Assembly (NCBI RefSeq): GCF_000720765.1
Contig: NZ_JODC01000011.1
Coordinates: forward strand, 444,938-508,937
Reading direction: 5' to 3'
Origin: Streptomyces sp. NRRL S-646
GTDB taxonomy: Bacteria; Actinomycetota; Actinomycetes; Streptomycetales; Streptomycetaceae
DNA length: 64,000 nt
Made by a program: the position numbers and the translations under genes
In this document: positions 7,871-17,572 of the stretch, piece after piece
Layout of the letters: each line of letters opens with the position of its first letter
How positions within the stretch are numbered: position 1 is the first letter of the stretch
The notes under the pieces: generated by a model
Told to the model about the DNA's origin: nothing
The model's input: only the letters and a program-made list of their open reading frames with translations
The model's database searches: none

Positions 7871-7951
7871 TCAGAAGGGGCGACAGAGCATGGCGGCGAC
7901 GCGGCACAGGTCGACTGCCCGCCGCTTCGTAAGGTCCGCCTGTCGCTTCAT
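7871..7951 (-). CDS. Cys-containing putative leader peptide (26 aa)
   Basis: A 26-codon frame begins MKRQADLTKRRAVDLCRV and ends MLCRPF. It fits a class of tiny Streptomyces leader peptides (basic N-terminus, then D-L-C-R-V ... L-C-R near the stop) found before sulfur and cysteine genes; it has two Cys codons, the last three codons from the stop. GAGG precedes the ATG. It ends 132 bases before the sulfurtransferase start with a hairpin between. In mycobacteria, Cys-rich leaders are known to sense cysteine by ribosome stalling; the same role here is inference. Confidence 0.75.
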   Translation of the reverse strand: MKRQADLTKRRAVDLCRVAAMLCRPF

Positions 7952-8149
7952 GGCCTCGATCGTAGGGACGTACGGCGGGGCGTGTCACCGCCATGTCGTA
8001 TCCTGAGACGCGATCGTCCGGGATGTGAGAAACGATCACAGCCCGGGCCGCATCGGCGCAGCCTCCGGGCGTACGAATCGGTCATCACATCTACGGCGCG
8101 GACGCGAGCGTCTCGCCTTTCGGACACCTTGCGTCCACCGCCCGTGGTA

Positions 8150-8896
8150 CTACCCCGCGAGCTTGACGTTCGAACCCTTCACCGTGATCTCCACACCGTT
8201 CTGCGCAGCCTGCACACTGTCCAGCTTCACGCCACCCGGCAGCTGGTGGATCGCCTGCTGGAAGTCGGTGATCGACCGGATGCGGGAGTCGGCGAGGTCG
8301 ACGACCAGCTTGGGCAGGTTGTCCGCGTGCACCTTGACGGTGTCGCCGTCCACGGTCACCGAGCTGAGCACGGGATATGTCTGCGCGGCGCCCGCGGCGG
8401 TGACCTTGATGTCCACCTTGATCTTGCCGTTGCCGCCGTCGGAGAGGCCGACGACCTGGGCGTTGACGCCGGGGATGATCTGCGTCGGCTCGGACTTGGC
8501 CGCCTTGAGGAGTTCGTCGTAGGCGATCGTCGCGGTGCCCGTCGCGGTGGCCGCGGTGGCGGAGCTGTAGTCGCCGGAGAAGCTGACGCCCTTCATGTCG
8601 GCCTTCAGGTCGTCGATACGGATCGTCTTCGGGCCGCCGTTGCCGCCGGCGGCGGTGCCGGTGTCGGCCTCGTAGTCCTTGATGCCGATCTCGACGTCGT
8701 CCAGCTCGCCGGAGGCGACCTGGGTGAGGAAGGGGAAGCCCTTGATGGACACGTCCGGAGTGGTGGCGAGGTTCTCGGTGGTCCTCACCTTGTCCGCCGC
8801 CTCGTTCTCGGCGAAGTGGACCGCGACGCGGTCCGCGATGACGAAGAGGCCGCCCAGGACCACGACGACGATCAGAAGTATTCGCAGGGCGCGCAT
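8150..8896 (-). CDS. DUF2993 (LmeA-like) lipid-binding protein
   Basis: The 248-residue protein has an N-terminal signal anchor (about 4-22) followed by a DUF2993 domain. LmeA of mycobacteria, the best-known member, is a periplasmic phospholipid-binding protein involved in mannan elongation. The conserved stretch FPFLTQVASGELDDV recurs as FPFLTQLANGRVKSV in the second DUF2993 protein at 21.4-22.6 kb. It probably acts outside the membrane. It stands alone, with 253 bases between its start and the next gene upstream. Confidence 0.82.
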   Translation of the reverse strand: MRALRILLIVVVVLGGLFVIADRVAVHFAENEAADKVRTTENLATTPDVSIKGFPFLTQVASGELDDVEIGIKDYEADTGTAAGGNGGPKTIRIDDLKADMKGVSFSGDYSSATAATATGTATIAYDELLKAAKSEPTQIIPGVNAQVVGLSDGGNGKIKVDIKVTAAGAAQTYPVLSSVTVDGDTVKVHADNLPKLVVDLADSRIRSITDFQQAIHQLPGGVKLDSVQAAQNGVEITVKGSNVKLAG

Positions 8897-9069
8897 TCGG
8901 TGTTTCCCCCACCTGGCCGGACGACAATGACGGTCACGACGGCCGGGTGGCCGTCCAGCGCGAGACTAACCCTGCACCGGGGTTTGATCGGGGAGTTGTC
9001 GATCAGCTGTGACAGTTGTTGCCGGGGTTGGTCCGGCCGTGAGCCGGGGGCTGCCGCCCCAGGCCGGCC

Positions 9070-10203
9070 CTACGCCAGCGCCCGGCCCAGCACGAACACC
9101 ACCGGTGCCGCCGCCGTCAGTGGCAGGGCCACGCCCGCTGTGAAGTGGACGAACCTCGACGGGTAGTCGTAGCTCGCCACCCGGTGGCCGATCAGGGCGC
9201 AGGCCGCCGCGCCCGCGCCGAGCAGGGCGCCCTTCGCGCCGAAGCCGGTCATCCCGCCGACCGCGATGCCCGCCCCCGCCGCGGCGAGCAGCGAGACCAC
9301 GACCGACGCCGGGGTGGGCAGCGGCAGGGCGCGGGCCAGGACGGCCACCGCCACGGCGGCCGCGCCGACGGTCACCGCGTCCGGCTCGGCCGCGAGGTAT
9401 CCGGCCGCGACGATGGACAGCGCCGCCGAGGCGACGGTCGCCATCAGGCCGTACATCCGCTCGTCCGGGTCCGCGTGCGAGCGCAGCTGGAGGACCAGGG
9501 AGAGCAGGACCCAGACGCCGAGGGTGCCCAGGATCGCCGCGGGGGCGTTCTCCCGGCCCGCCACCAGCAGCGCGACGTCCGCGGCCAGCGCGCCCAGGAA
9601 CGCCAGCGCGATGCCCTGCCGGGCCGGCCACATGCCGTTCAGCCGGAACCAGCCCGCCGCGGTGACCGCCTGCAGGGCGATGAGCGGGACGAGCAGGGCG
9701 TACGAGCCGACCGCCGCCGCACCGGACACGAGCAGGCCCAGCAGCGCCGTGAGCCCGGCCGGCTGCATTCCCGGCTCGATGATCGGGGAACGTCCCTCCT
9801 CACGGGCGCGCTGGGCGTCCGTGATCCGGGAGTTGCCGGCGAGGGTCGCGGGGCCGTAGTCGGAGTCCTCCTCAGGCTCCGCACCGCCTTGGGCGAGGCC
9901 CGCACCGCCGGGTGCGTCGTACCCGGGCTCAGCTGCAGCGCCGGCGTACCCCTGCTGCGCGAGGTACGCCGTCTCCGCGGCCGACACCGGCACCTGCGGC
10001 TGTGCCTCCCAGGTCTGCCCCTGCCACTGCTGCGTGTACTGCTGGTACTGCTGAGCCTGGGCGGCGTGCGGGTCGTCGTACCCCTGGTAGCCCTGGTACG
10101 GCTGCTGCCCCTGCTCGCCGGTCCACGCCTGCTGCTGGGGCTGCTGCTGATACGGGTCGTACGCGTCGTACGGACCCTCGTACGGCTGGTTGGTCATCGT
10201 CAC
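9070..10203 (-). CDS. Multi-span membrane protein with Q/Y-rich N-terminus
   Basis: The 377-residue protein has about 110 hydrophilic residues rich in Gln, Tyr and Gly (repeated YQQY, QGYQGY), then about eight hydrophobic helices from residue 148. No catalytic motif is visible. Disordered Q/Y/P-rich heads are common on actinobacterial membrane proteins linked to cell envelope or polar growth, but no function can be assigned. Its start overlaps the moaD-like stop by four bases (ATGA), so the two are translationally coupled. An alternative ATG lies two codons downstream. Confidence 0.75.
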   Translation of the reverse strand: MTMTNQPYEGPYDAYDPYQQQPQQQAWTGEQGQQPYQGYQGYDDPHAAQAQQYQQYTQQWQGQTWEAQPQVPVSAAETAYLAQQGYAGAAAEPGYDAPGGAGLAQGGAEPEEDSDYGPATLAGNSRITDAQRAREEGRSPIIEPGMQPAGLTALLGLLVSGAAAVGSYALLVPLIALQAVTAAGWFRLNGMWPARQGIALAFLGALAADVALLVAGRENAPAAILGTLGVWVLLSLVLQLRSHADPDERMYGLMATVASAALSIVAAGYLAAEPDAVTVGAAAVAVAVLARALPLPTPASVVVSLLAAAGAGIAVGGMTGFGAKGALLGAGAAACALIGHRVASYDYPSRFVHFTAGVALPLTAAAPVVFVLGRALA

Positions 10204-10454
10204 CCTCCTGCGAACGGCGGGAGCACCTCGACCGTGCCGCCGTCGGCCAGCCGTACCGTCTCATGTCCGCGGGTGCCCACGGGGTCACCGTCGATGAGGA
10301 ACGAGCATCGCTGCAGGACGCGCGTGAGTTCTCCGGGGTGTCGCCCGCGCACGGCGTCGAGCGCCTCGGCGAGGGTGGCCGCGTCGTACGGCTCCTCGGC
10401 GACCCCGGCCGCGGCCTTCGCGGCAGCCCAGTAGCGCACCGTGACCTTCGGCAT
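10200..10454 (-). CDS. moaD: MoaD/ThiS-family sulfur carrier
   Basis: The 84-residue ubiquitin-like protein ends in Gly-Gly (LPPFAGG), the terminus that is adenylated and thiocarboxylated in MoaD and ThiS. MoaD carries sulfur to precursor Z in molybdopterin synthesis. Other molybdenum-cofactor genes are not nearby, so assignment as MoaD rather than another carrier rests on sequence type (VRYWAAAKAAAG start, LPPFAGG end). It is coupled to the downstream membrane protein by ATGA. Confidence 0.8.
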   Translation of the reverse strand: MPKVTVRYWAAAKAAAGVAEEPYDAATLAEALDAVRGRHPGELTRVLQRCSFLIDGDPVGTRGHETVRLADGGTVEVLPPFAGG

Positions 10455-10495
10455 CCGGTTCCTCTGGTAGTGGATCGGCGGTGTACACGGTCAGG

Positions 10496-11359
10496 CTAGC
10501 CCGCCTGCGCGGCACCCCAGGTCCCGATACGGGCCAGCAGAGCGTCGGTGGCCGCGTGTTCCGCGTGGCCCATGCCGGGCTCCAGCCACAGTTCGCCCCG
10601 GTCACCGGCGGCGTCGGCCAGCATGCGGGGGTGGTCGACCGGGAAGTACCCGTCCCGGTCGCCGTGCACGATCAGCAACGGCGTGGGAGCGATCCGCGGT
10701 ACGGCCTCCACGGGGGACAGCGGCACCGGGTCCCACTCCCGGTGGTGGATCCGGGTACGGAATCCGTAGCGGCCCACCAGCCGGCCCTCCGGCCGCGTTA
10801 CCAGCCAGTGCAGCTTCCGCATAGGGGCCGTGCCCCGGTAGTACCAGCGGGCGGGTGCACTCACCGAAACCACGGCGTCCGTCGCCGCTTCGGTGCGCCC
10901 CTCGCGCCCCTTTCCGTACAGCGCCGCATGGCGCAGCACCACGGAGCCGCCCATCGAGAAGCCGACGGTCACCACGCGCGCGTGCCCGAAGCCCCGCGCC
11001 CACTCCACCGCGGCCGCCAGGTCGAGGACCTCACGGTCGCCGACCGTCGAGCGGCCGCCGGAGGCGCCGTGGCCGCGGAAGGAGAACGTGACCACGGCCC
11101 CGTACTGCGCGAACGCCTCCGCCACCCGCCGAACATGTGGCCGGTCCACGTCGCCGGTGAATCCGTGGGCGACGACGAACACCGGAACAACGGAAGGTGG
11201 CGTCGAGGCGTCGTATACGACGACACCCGGGTCGTATACGGAATCGATCGCAACCTCGTCGTCGGTGCGCAGAAACGTACGGAAAGGCCCCCGTCTGCCC
11301 GTCTCACGATTCGGACGAACGGTGGATCGCGCCACATGACCTGCCGGAGTGATGCTCAT
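10496..11359 (-). CDS. Alpha/beta hydrolase
   Basis: The 287-residue hydrolase has the nucleophile elbow GFSMGG with Ser135, the acid in VHGDRDG (Asp234 or Asp236) and the base His265 (GMGHAEH). The HGFTGD stretch at 65-70 provides the oxyanion loop. The substrate is unknown; related proteins are esterases or acyl peptidases. The start ATG at 11359 gives MSITPAGH; a much longer in-frame extension runs antisense through glnR and is rejected. It is divergent from glnR across 183 bases. Confidence 0.82.
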   Translation of the reverse strand: MSITPAGHVARSTVRPNRETGRRGPFRTFLRTDDEVAIDSVYDPGVVVYDASTPPSVVPVFVVAHGFTGDVDRPHVRRVAEAFAQYGAVVTFSFRGHGASGGRSTVGDREVLDLAAAVEWARGFGHARVVTVGFSMGGSVVLRHAALYGKGREGRTEAATDAVVSVSAPARWYYRGTAPMRKLHWLVTRPEGRLVGRYGFRTRIHHREWDPVPLSPVEAVPRIAPTPLLIVHGDRDGYFPVDHPRMLADAAGDRGELWLEPGMGHAEHAATDALLARIGTWGAAQAG

Positions 11360-11542
11360 GTGGGCTATTCTGCTGGGCAGAGGACTCGGGCAGCGTAGCC
11401 CCCGGGTCCTTTTGTGCTTTCGGAAGCGTTGTATACGAAGCGGGAAACTCCAGTTGACCGCAGGTGTACGGGGCCTTTCGGGATCGCAGAGCAGGTGATG
11501 CACCACACACGTCCTCGCAGGGACCGAGGAGGAACCAGACGT

Positions 11543-12322
11543 ATGAGTTCTCTGCTGCTCCTGACCAATGCCCTCCAGCCGTCGACGGAGGTGCTCCCCG
11601 CCCTCGGTCTGCTCCTGCACACCGTGCGAGTGGCTCCGGCGGAGGGCCCCGCCCTCGTCGACACCCCCGGTGCCGACGTCATCCTCGTCGACGGCCGCCG
11701 TGATCTGCCCCAGGTCCGCAGCCTCTGCCAGCTGCTGCGCTCCACGGGCCCCGGCTGTCCGCTCGTCCTCGTCGTCACCGAGGGCGGCCTCGCGGCCGTC
11801 ACCGCCGACTGGGGCATCGACGACGTGCTCCTCGACACCGCCGGCCCGGCGGAGGTCGAGGCGCGACTGCGGCTGGCCATGGGCCGGCAGCAGATCGTCA
11901 ACGACGACTCCCCCATGGAGATCCGCAACGGCGACCTGTCGGTCGACGAGGCGACGTACTCCGCGAAGCTCAAGGGGCGGGTTCTCGACCTCACCTTCAA
12001 GGAGTTCGAGCTCCTCAAGTACCTCGCACAGCACCCGGGCCGCGTCTTCACGCGTGCGCAGCTGCTGCAGGAGGTCTGGGGCTACGACTACTTCGGCGGC
12101 ACCCGGACGGTCGACGTCCATGTACGACGCCTGCGCGCCAAGCTCGGCCCCGAGCACGAGTCGCTGATCGGGACCGTCAGGAACGTCGGTTATCGATTCG
12201 TTACTCCCGAGAAGGCCGATCGCGTCTCCGACGAGGCCAAGGCCAAGGCAGACCGGGCAAAGCCGGAGGATGCGGACGAGACCGCCGCTCTGGACAGCAC
12301 CGAGGTGGCGGCCGAGGCATAG
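11543..12322 (+). CDS. glnR: GlnR, global nitrogen response regulator
   Basis: The 259-residue OmpR-type regulator has a degenerate receiver domain (1-115) and a winged-helix DNA-binding domain (about 128-225, with [12 protein letters not shown] as recognition region). It controls glnA, amtB, nitrate/nitrite and related nitrogen genes in actinobacteria. Asp50, which holds the homodimer together in GlnR, is present, while the rest of the acidic pocket needed for normal phosphorylation is not, and no partner kinase lies nearby. The C-terminal 30 residues are a charged Ala/Lys/Asp tail. The ribosome site GAGGAGGAA lies 8 bases before the ATG. Confidence 0.93.
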   Translation: MSSLLLLTNALQPSTEVLPALGLLLHTVRVAPAEGPALVDTPGADVILVDGRRDLPQVRSLCQLLRSTGPGCPLVLVVTEGGLAAVTADWGIDDVLLDTAGPAEVEARLRLAMGRQQIVNDDSPMEIRNGDLSVDEATYSAKLKGRVLDLTFKEFELLKYLAQHPGRVFTRAQLLQEVWGYDYFGGTRTVDVHVRRLRAKLGPEHESLIGTVRNVGYRFVTPEKADRVSDEAKAKADRAKPEDADETAALDSTEVAAEA

Positions 12323-12407
12323 CGGACCGCCGGAAGGGGCATTGCTTCCGCACAGAGAGCGTGGAGGCAAGCTCCTTCTCGCCCTGCCCAGGGCCGGTAT
12401 ATCCGCG

Positions 12408-12413
12408 TAGACT
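12408..12413 (+). promoter_or_regulatory. -10 element of a probably leaderless promoter
   Basis: TAGACT fits the Streptomyces -10 consensus and ends seven bases before the GTG of the LacI-type gene, which has no ribosome site. This spacing predicts a transcript starting at or next to the start codon. No good -35 hexamer is visible. Confidence 0.5.
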
Positions 12414-12419
12414 CCGCGC

Positions 12420-13442
12420 GTGGCCAAGGTGACTCGGGATGATGTGGCGCGACTGGCGGGGACTTCGACCGCGGTCGTCAGTTACGTCATCAACAACGGA
12501 CCCCGGCCGGTCGCCCCGGCCACGCGCGAGCGTGTCCTCGCCGCCATCAAGGAGCTGGGGTACCGGCCGGACCGGGTCGCCCAGGCGATGGCGTCCCGGC
12601 GCACCGACCTCATAGGCCTGATCATCCCGGACGCGCGCCAGCCCTTCTTCGGGGAGATGGCGCACGCGGTCGAACAGGCCGCCTCCGAGCGCGGAAAGAT
12701 GGTGCTCGTCGGCAACACCGACTACGTCAGCGAGCGCGAGGTCCACTACCTGCGCGCTTTCCTGGGGATGCGGGTCTCCGGGCTCATCCTCGTCTCGCAC
12801 GCCCTCAACGACCAGGCCGCCGCGGAGATCGAGGCCTGGGACGCCCGGGTGGTCCTGCTGCACGAGCGGCCCGAGGCCATCGACGACGTCGCCGTCGTCA
12901 CCGACGACCTGGGCGGCGCCCAGCTCGCCGTACGCCACCTCATCGAGCACGGCTACGACTACGTCGCCTGTATGGGCGGCACCGCCGAGACCCCGGCGGT
13001 CGGCGACCCCGTCTCCGACCACGTCGAGGGCTGGCGGCGCGCGATGGACGAGGCCGGGATCTCGACCGAGGGGCGGCTCTTCGAGGCGCCGTACAACCGC
13101 TACGACGCCTACCGCGTGGCGCTGGAGATCCTCTCCGGGCCGCAGCGACCGCCCGCGATCTTCTGCTCCACCGACGACCAGGCGATCGGCGTGCTGCGGG
13201 CCGCCCGCGAGCTGCGCATCGACGTGCCGGGCCGGCTGGCGGTGGCCGGCTTCGACGACATCAAGGAGGCGGCGCTGGCGGATCCTCCGTTGACCACGAT
13301 TGCGTCGGACCGCAGCGCCATGGCTCGGGCCGCGGTGGATCTTGTGCTTGATGATGGGTTGCGGGTGGCCGGGGCTCGGCGGGAGCGGTTGAAGACGTTT
13401 CCTTCGCGACTGGTGGCCCGGGGTTCCTGCGGATGCTCGTAG
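12420..13442 (+). CDS. LacI-family transcriptional regulator
   Basis: The 340-residue regulator has the LacI helix-turn-helix at 1-50 ([19 protein letters not shown]), hinge helix near 50-60, and a periplasmic-binding-protein-like sugar domain to the end. It ends in a Cys-rich SCGCS. The start is GTG 12420, which gives MAKVTRDDV exactly at the family's normal beginning. There is no ribosome site and a -10 box lies seven bases upstream, so translation is probably leaderless. No sugar genes lie beside it, so the effector cannot be inferred. Confidence 0.87.
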   Translation: MAKVTRDDVARLAGTSTAVVSYVINNGPRPVAPATRERVLAAIKELGYRPDRVAQAMASRRTDLIGLIIPDARQPFFGEMAHAVEQAASERGKMVLVGNTDYVSEREVHYLRAFLGMRVSGLILVSHALNDQAAAEIEAWDARVVLLHERPEAIDDVAVVTDDLGGAQLAVRHLIEHGYDYVACMGGTAETPAVGDPVSDHVEGWRRAMDEAGISTEGRLFEAPYNRYDAYRVALEILSGPQRPPAIFCSTDDQAIGVLRAARELRIDVPGRLAVAGFDDIKEAALADPPLTTIASDRSAMARAAVDLVLDDGLRVAGARRERLKTFPSRLVARGSCGCS

Positions 13443-13477
13443 GCGTTCGGCTTGCGGTTTGTTCGTTGTGGCTGGTC

Positions 13478-13567
13478 GCTCCCCCACTCTCGACTTCGCT
13501 CGAGCGGGGGGACCCCCATCGCGGCGGAGCCGCATATCAGCACAGCCCCGCGCCCCTGATGGGGCGC
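13478..13567. terminator. Tandem hairpins of an interspersed repeat type
   Basis: Downstream of the LacI gene lie two hairpins: CTCGA/TCGAG around a 6-base loop at 13489-13504, flanked by C and G runs, and GCGCCCC-TGAT-GGGGCGC at 13550-13567. Similar text is scattered in many Streptomyces genomes between genes. They probably end the LacI transcript. The rest of the 255-base gap shows no gene. Confidence 0.65.
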
Positions 13568-13697
13568 CTGCATGAGGTCCGGCTGAGAAGCTGACCGAAG
13601 GCGCGAGAACGCTCTTTATATCGGGCAAACAAGGTTCTGCCGGGCTTCTCAGCCGGCACTCAGGAAGCTCTCATGGTCACGGTTCAAGCTCGTTGTC

Positions 13698-14756
13698 ATG
13701 ACCGAGAGCTTCCGCCGCAGCGGCGAGTACGAGAGCTATGACAGCTACGGGAACCCGCAGCAGGGCACCCCGCAGCACGCCTCCTCCCCTGTGAACCCCG
13801 AGTGGCCGCCCCCGCCGGCGCAGCCACCGGTGCAGCAGGTCATGGTCGAGCCCGCCGCTCCGGCACCGAAGAAGCGGGCCCGGGGCCCCATGGCCCTGCT
13901 GGCAGCCGTGGCGATCGTCGCCGCGGCGATCGGCGGCGGCACCGCGTACGGCTTCCAGGAGCTGACCGGCAACGACACCGTCGCCACCAGCAGCACCAGC
14001 ACCAATGTGGTGCCGGCCGGCAAGAAGGGTGACGTCGCCACCATCGCCGCGGCGGTCAGCCCGAGCGTGGTCGAGATCAGCGCCACGCTGAGCAACGGCT
14101 CGTCGACCGGCTCCGGCGTGATCATCACCAGCGGCGGCGAGGTCGTCACCAACAACCACGTCATCTCCGGCGCCCAGTCGATCAAGGTGACGACCAGCAG
14201 CGGGAAGTCGTACACCGCGAAGGTCGTCGGCACCGACAGCAAGAAGGACCTCGCCCTGATCAAGCTGGAGGGCGCCTCCGGTCTCAGGCCGGCCACGCTC
14301 GGCAACTCCTCCGGCGTCCAGGTCGGCGACACGGTCGTGGCGATCGGCTCCCCCGAGGGCCTGAGCGGCACGGTCACCAGTGGCATCGTCTCGGCCCTGA
14401 ACCGCGACGTGACCGTCTCGACCGACGAGGGCCAGAGCCAGGGACAGGGCCAGGGCGGCGGTGACGGCCGGTGGCCGTTCTCCTTCGGCGGCCAGCAGTT
14501 CAACGGCGACACGGGGTCCTCGACGACGACGTACAAGGCGATCCAGACCGACGCCTCCCTCAACCCGGGCAACTCCGGCGGCGCGCTGATCGACGCCGCG
14601 GGCAACATCATCGGCATCAACTCCGCGATGTACTCGGCCAGTTCGCAGTCGTCCTCGGGTTCGTCGGACGCCGGCAGCGTCGGCCTCGGCTTCGCCATCC
14701 CGATCAACACCGTCAAGTCCGACCTGGCCACGCTGCGGTCCGGTTCCACCAGCTGA
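13698..14756 (+). CDS. Membrane-anchored trypsin-like (HtrA-type) protease without PDZ
   Basis: The 352-residue protein has a Pro-rich cytoplasmic head, one membrane span (about 64-83) and an extracellular chymotrypsin-fold protease. The triad is His154 (TNNHV), Asp184 (KKDLAL) and Ser293 (NPGNSGG). Most HtrA/DegP relatives carry at least one PDZ domain; this one stops shortly after the protease domain. A Gly/Gln-rich loop (about 246-256) interrupts the domain. Role in envelope protein quality control or signalling is inferred; the mprAB-like pair lies 350 bases downstream. Confidence 0.87.
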   Translation: MTESFRRSGEYESYDSYGNPQQGTPQHASSPVNPEWPPPPAQPPVQQVMVEPAAPAPKKRARGPMALLAAVAIVAAAIGGGTAYGFQELTGNDTVATSSTSTNVVPAGKKGDVATIAAAVSPSVVEISATLSNGSSTGSGVIITSGGEVVTNNHVISGAQSIKVTTSSGKSYTAKVVGTDSKKDLALIKLEGASGLRPATLGNSSGVQVGDTVVAIGSPEGLSGTVTSGIVSALNRDVTVSTDEGQSQGQGQGGGDGRWPFSFGGQQFNGDTGSSTTTYKAIQTDASLNPGNSGGALIDAAGNIIGINSAMYSASSQSSSGSSDAGSVGLGFAIPINTVKSDLATLRSGSTS

Positions 14757-14789
14757 TCCAGGGGCCCCCGGTCCAGTAGGGAGTACGTC

Positions 14790-14990
14790 ATGTTCCAGCA
14801 GGTTTCCCACACCGCCGCCGGCACCGACCCGGCCGGTCTCGCCCTGGCCCTCGAGGTGGCGTACGAACTGCACGCACCGACGACCCGGGCGCCCGAGGTG
14901 GCCCCGCAGCTGATGGGCCTGCACACCACGGCCGCCCGCCCGCACCGCCGCAAGGTGCCGCTGAACCGGCTCGCGACGATGCACGGCTGA
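14790..14990 (+). CDS. Small hypothetical protein (66 aa)
   Basis: The 66-codon frame is preceded by GGGAG at the right distance and its third positions are almost all G or C, so it is likely translated. The product is Ala/His/Pro-rich with no hydrophobic span and a basic C-terminal part (HRRKVPLNRL). No family is recognised. It lies 33 bases after the protease gene and may be cotranscribed with it. Confidence 0.55.
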   Translation: MFQQVSHTAAGTDPAGLALALEVAYELHAPTTRAPEVAPQLMGLHTTAARPHRRKVPLNRLATMHG

Positions 14991-15109
14991 TCCCCGCCGC
15001 TGCTCCTGTCTTCACGTGCCCGCAGGGAAACATGCGACGCTGAGGGCGTTCAGCAGTGCCGGCCCCCTGAGCTCCTGTCGTCCCACCGCACCCGAGGAAT
15101 CCGAATCCC

Positions 15110-15847
15110 ATGAGCCCCGCCGATGGCGACCGTGACCCGCAGCGCATCCTGATCGTCGACGACGAGCCGGCCGTACGCGAAGCGCTCCAGCGCAGCCTCG
15201 CCTTCGAGGGCTACGAGACGGAGGTCGCGGTCGACGGTGCGGACGCCCTGGAGAAGGCGACGGCGTACCAGCCCGACCTGGTCGTCCTCGACATCCAGAT
15301 GCCGCGCATGGACGGCCTGACCGCGGCACGCCGCATGCGGGGGGCGGGCACGACAACGCCGATCCTGATGCTGACGGCGCGCGACACCGTCGGCGACCGC
15401 GTGACGGGCCTGGACGCCGGCGCCGACGACTACCTGGTCAAGCCCTTCGAGCTGGACGAGCTGTTCGCGCGCGTCCGTGCCCTGCTGCGGCGCAGCTCGT
15501 ACGCGGCCGCGGCGGCTGCCGGGGCCCTCCAGGAGGACGAGGCACTGACCTTCGCCGACCTGCGGATGGATCTGGCGACCCGGGAGGTGACGCGGGGCGG
15601 GCGCCCGGTGGAGCTGACCCGCACGGAGTTCACCCTCCTGGAGATGTTCATGGCCCACCCGCGTCAGGTGCTCACGCGTGAGCAGATCCTGAAGGCGGTG
15701 TGGGGCTTCGACTTCGAGCCGAGCTCCAATTCTCTGGACGTGTATGTGATGTACCTGCGCCGCAAGACGGAGGCGGGCGGGGAGCCGCGCCTCGTGCACA
15801 CCGTGCGGGGCGTCGGGTACGTACTGCGGCAGGGCGGCGCGGAGTGA
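15110..15847 (+). CDS. OmpR-family response regulator (MprA-like)
   Basis: The 245-residue protein has a complete receiver domain with Asp61 as phosphoacceptor ([12 protein letters not shown]), acidic pair at 17-18, and the conserved Lys in VKPFEL. A winged-helix output domain follows an Ala-rich linker. It resembles actinobacterial MprA, which responds to envelope stress. It overlaps the kinase gene by four bases (GTGA), so the two are made together. The ribosome site GAGGAAT precedes the ATG. Confidence 0.9.
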   Translation: MSPADGDRDPQRILIVDDEPAVREALQRSLAFEGYETEVAVDGADALEKATAYQPDLVVLDIQMPRMDGLTAARRMRGAGTTTPILMLTARDTVGDRVTGLDAGADDYLVKPFELDELFARVRALLRRSSYAAAAAAGALQEDEALTFADLRMDLATREVTRGGRPVELTRTEFTLLEMFMAHPRQVLTREQILKAVWGFDFEPSSNSLDVYVMYLRRKTEAGGEPRLVHTVRGVGYVLRQGGAE

Positions 15848-17277
15848 GGAAGGTTCTGCGCCGCTTCCAGACGCTGCCGATCCGCTCGCGGCTGGCGATG
15901 CTCGTCGCTGCCGCTGTGGCGTTTGCGGTGGCGGCGGTGTCGGTGACCTGTTGGTTCATTGTGCAGGGGAAGCTGTACGACCAGGTCAACGACGATCTCA
16001 ACCAGATGGCGGGCAGGCCCGGCACGGTCAACCAGCTGCTGCAGAGGTGCACGCAGAACCCGCAGGAGAACACCCAGAACTATCCGGGCCGGAACAACTA
16101 CGTTCAAGCGATCAAGGAGAGCGGCGCACCCTGCGTCGACCCGAGCTCCCCTGGCACGGTCCAGGTCACCGGCTCCGACAAGGACGTGATCAAGGCGGGG
16201 AAGTTCCTCCGGGGTACTTTCCGCAACGGCACCGACGACCACGGCAACGCCGTCCGCGTGCTGACCCTGTACCTGGGCGTCGACCAGAACGACTCACAGG
16301 GGGTCGCGCTGCAACTCGCGGTCCCGCTCAAGGGCACGCAGTCCACCCTCAACGAACTCGCCCTGATCCTCCTCCTCGTCTCCGGCGTCGGAGTCCTCGG
16401 CGCCGGCGCCGCAGGCCTCGCGGTCGCCCGCGCGGGACTGCGCCCAGTCGACAAACTCACCGAGGCCGTCGAACACGTGGCCCGGACCGAGGACCTGGGC
16501 ATCCGCATCCCGGTGGAGGACGACGCCGAGGACGAGGTGGCCCGGCTGTCCCGCTCCTTCAACTCGATGACCGCGTCCCTCGCCAGCTCCCGCGACCTGC
16601 AGCAACAGCTCATCGCCGACGCCGGCCACGAACTCCGCACCCCCCTCACCTCCCTCCGCACCAACATCGAACTCCTCACCCGCAGCGAGGAGACCGGCCG
16701 CCCCCTCCCCCCGGCCGACCGCAAGGCGCTGCTCGCCTCTGTGAAGGCGCAGATGACCGAACTGGCCGCGCTGATCGGCGACTTGCAGGAGCTGTCGCGG
16801 TCGGCGGGCCAGCGGGGCGAGCGGGTGCAGGTGATCTCGCTGGAGGACACGGTGGAAGCGGCGCTGCGCCGGGCACGGCTGCGCGGGCCGGAGCTGACGA
16901 TCACGGCGGACCTGCATCCCTGGTACGTACGGGCGGAGCCCTCCGCCCTGGAGCGGGCGGTCGTCAACATCCTCGACAACGCGGTGAAGTTCAGCCCCGA
17001 GGGCGGCACCATCGAGGTGGAGCTCGGCAGCGGCATCCTGACCGTCCGCGACCACGGCCCCGGCATCCCCGCCGAGGAACTCCCCTACGTCTTCGACCGC
17101 TTCTGGCGCTCACCGAGCGCACGGGCGCTGCCGGGCTCGGGCCTGGGTCTGTCGATAGTCGCGCGGACGGTGGAGCAGGCGGGCGGCGAGGTCACCCTGG
17201 CCCGCGCGGAGGGCGGCGGCACGGTGGCGACGGTACGGCTGCCGGGGGCGCCGACGCCGCCGCCGGAAGGGCCGTAG
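15844..17277 (+). CDS. Sensor histidine kinase (MprB-like)
   Basis: The 477-residue kinase starts at GTG 15844. It has two membrane spans (about 14-40 and 172-196) flanking an extracytoplasmic sensor of about 130 residues, a HAMP linker, the H box [10 protein letters not shown] with His262, and the ATP-binding N (ILDNAVKF), G1 (DHGPGIP) and G2 (GSGLGLS) boxes. It phosphorylates the regulator encoded just upstream. The nearby membrane-anchored protease could be part of the same envelope response, by analogy with mycobacterial MprAB and PepD; this is inference. Confidence 0.9.
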   Translation: MRKVLRRFQTLPIRSRLAMLVAAAVAFAVAAVSVTCWFIVQGKLYDQVNDDLNQMAGRPGTVNQLLQRCTQNPQENTQNYPGRNNYVQAIKESGAPCVDPSSPGTVQVTGSDKDVIKAGKFLRGTFRNGTDDHGNAVRVLTLYLGVDQNDSQGVALQLAVPLKGTQSTLNELALILLLVSGVGVLGAGAAGLAVARAGLRPVDKLTEAVEHVARTEDLGIRIPVEDDAEDEVARLSRSFNSMTASLASSRDLQQQLIADAGHELRTPLTSLRTNIELLTRSEETGRPLPPADRKALLASVKAQMTELAALIGDLQELSRSAGQRGERVQVISLEDTVEAALRRARLRGPELTITADLHPWYVRAEPSALERAVVNILDNAVKFSPEGGTIEVELGSGILTVRDHGPGIPAEELPYVFDRFWRSPSARALPGSGLGLSIVARTVEQAGGEVTLARAEGGGTVATVRLPGAPTPPPEGP

Positions 17278-17572
17278 TCCGGCCGGCCTCAGCCGCGCTT
17301 CGGGCCGGTGATCGTCTCCCCGATCACGAATCCTTCGAGGGGCCTTCGGGAATGGTGACCTCGGTGCCGTAGGGGACGCGGTGGATGTCCTCCCAGTCGG
17401 AACACCGGTGCGGGGTCGGGTGCGGCGAGCAGTGACCGGCCGCAGCTGACCGACGCGCAGGCCGCGGACCAGGAGGTCGCGGACTGGCTGGCCGGCTGGA
17501 CGCCGACCGCCTCCTGACTCCCTCAGCTCCCCGCTCTACGATCACCTCGGACATGGATGCCGGGGAGGGCGT
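17278..17572. other. Gap with two coding-like fragments
   Basis: This 295-base gap has no complete gene. On the plus strand 17401-17517 reads as a GC3-biased frame ending LAGWTPTAS without a start codon. On the minus strand 17324-17400 reads as a fragment ending PEGPSKDS that lacks its N-terminus. Both look like remains of genes broken by deletion. The families are not recognised with confidence. Confidence 0.4.

Noticed and set aside
10496..12427. Very long minus-strand frame covering the hydrolase and antisense to glnR
   Set aside because: Only the part from the ATG at 11359 shows the hydrolase family. The rest is antisense to a well-supported glnR.
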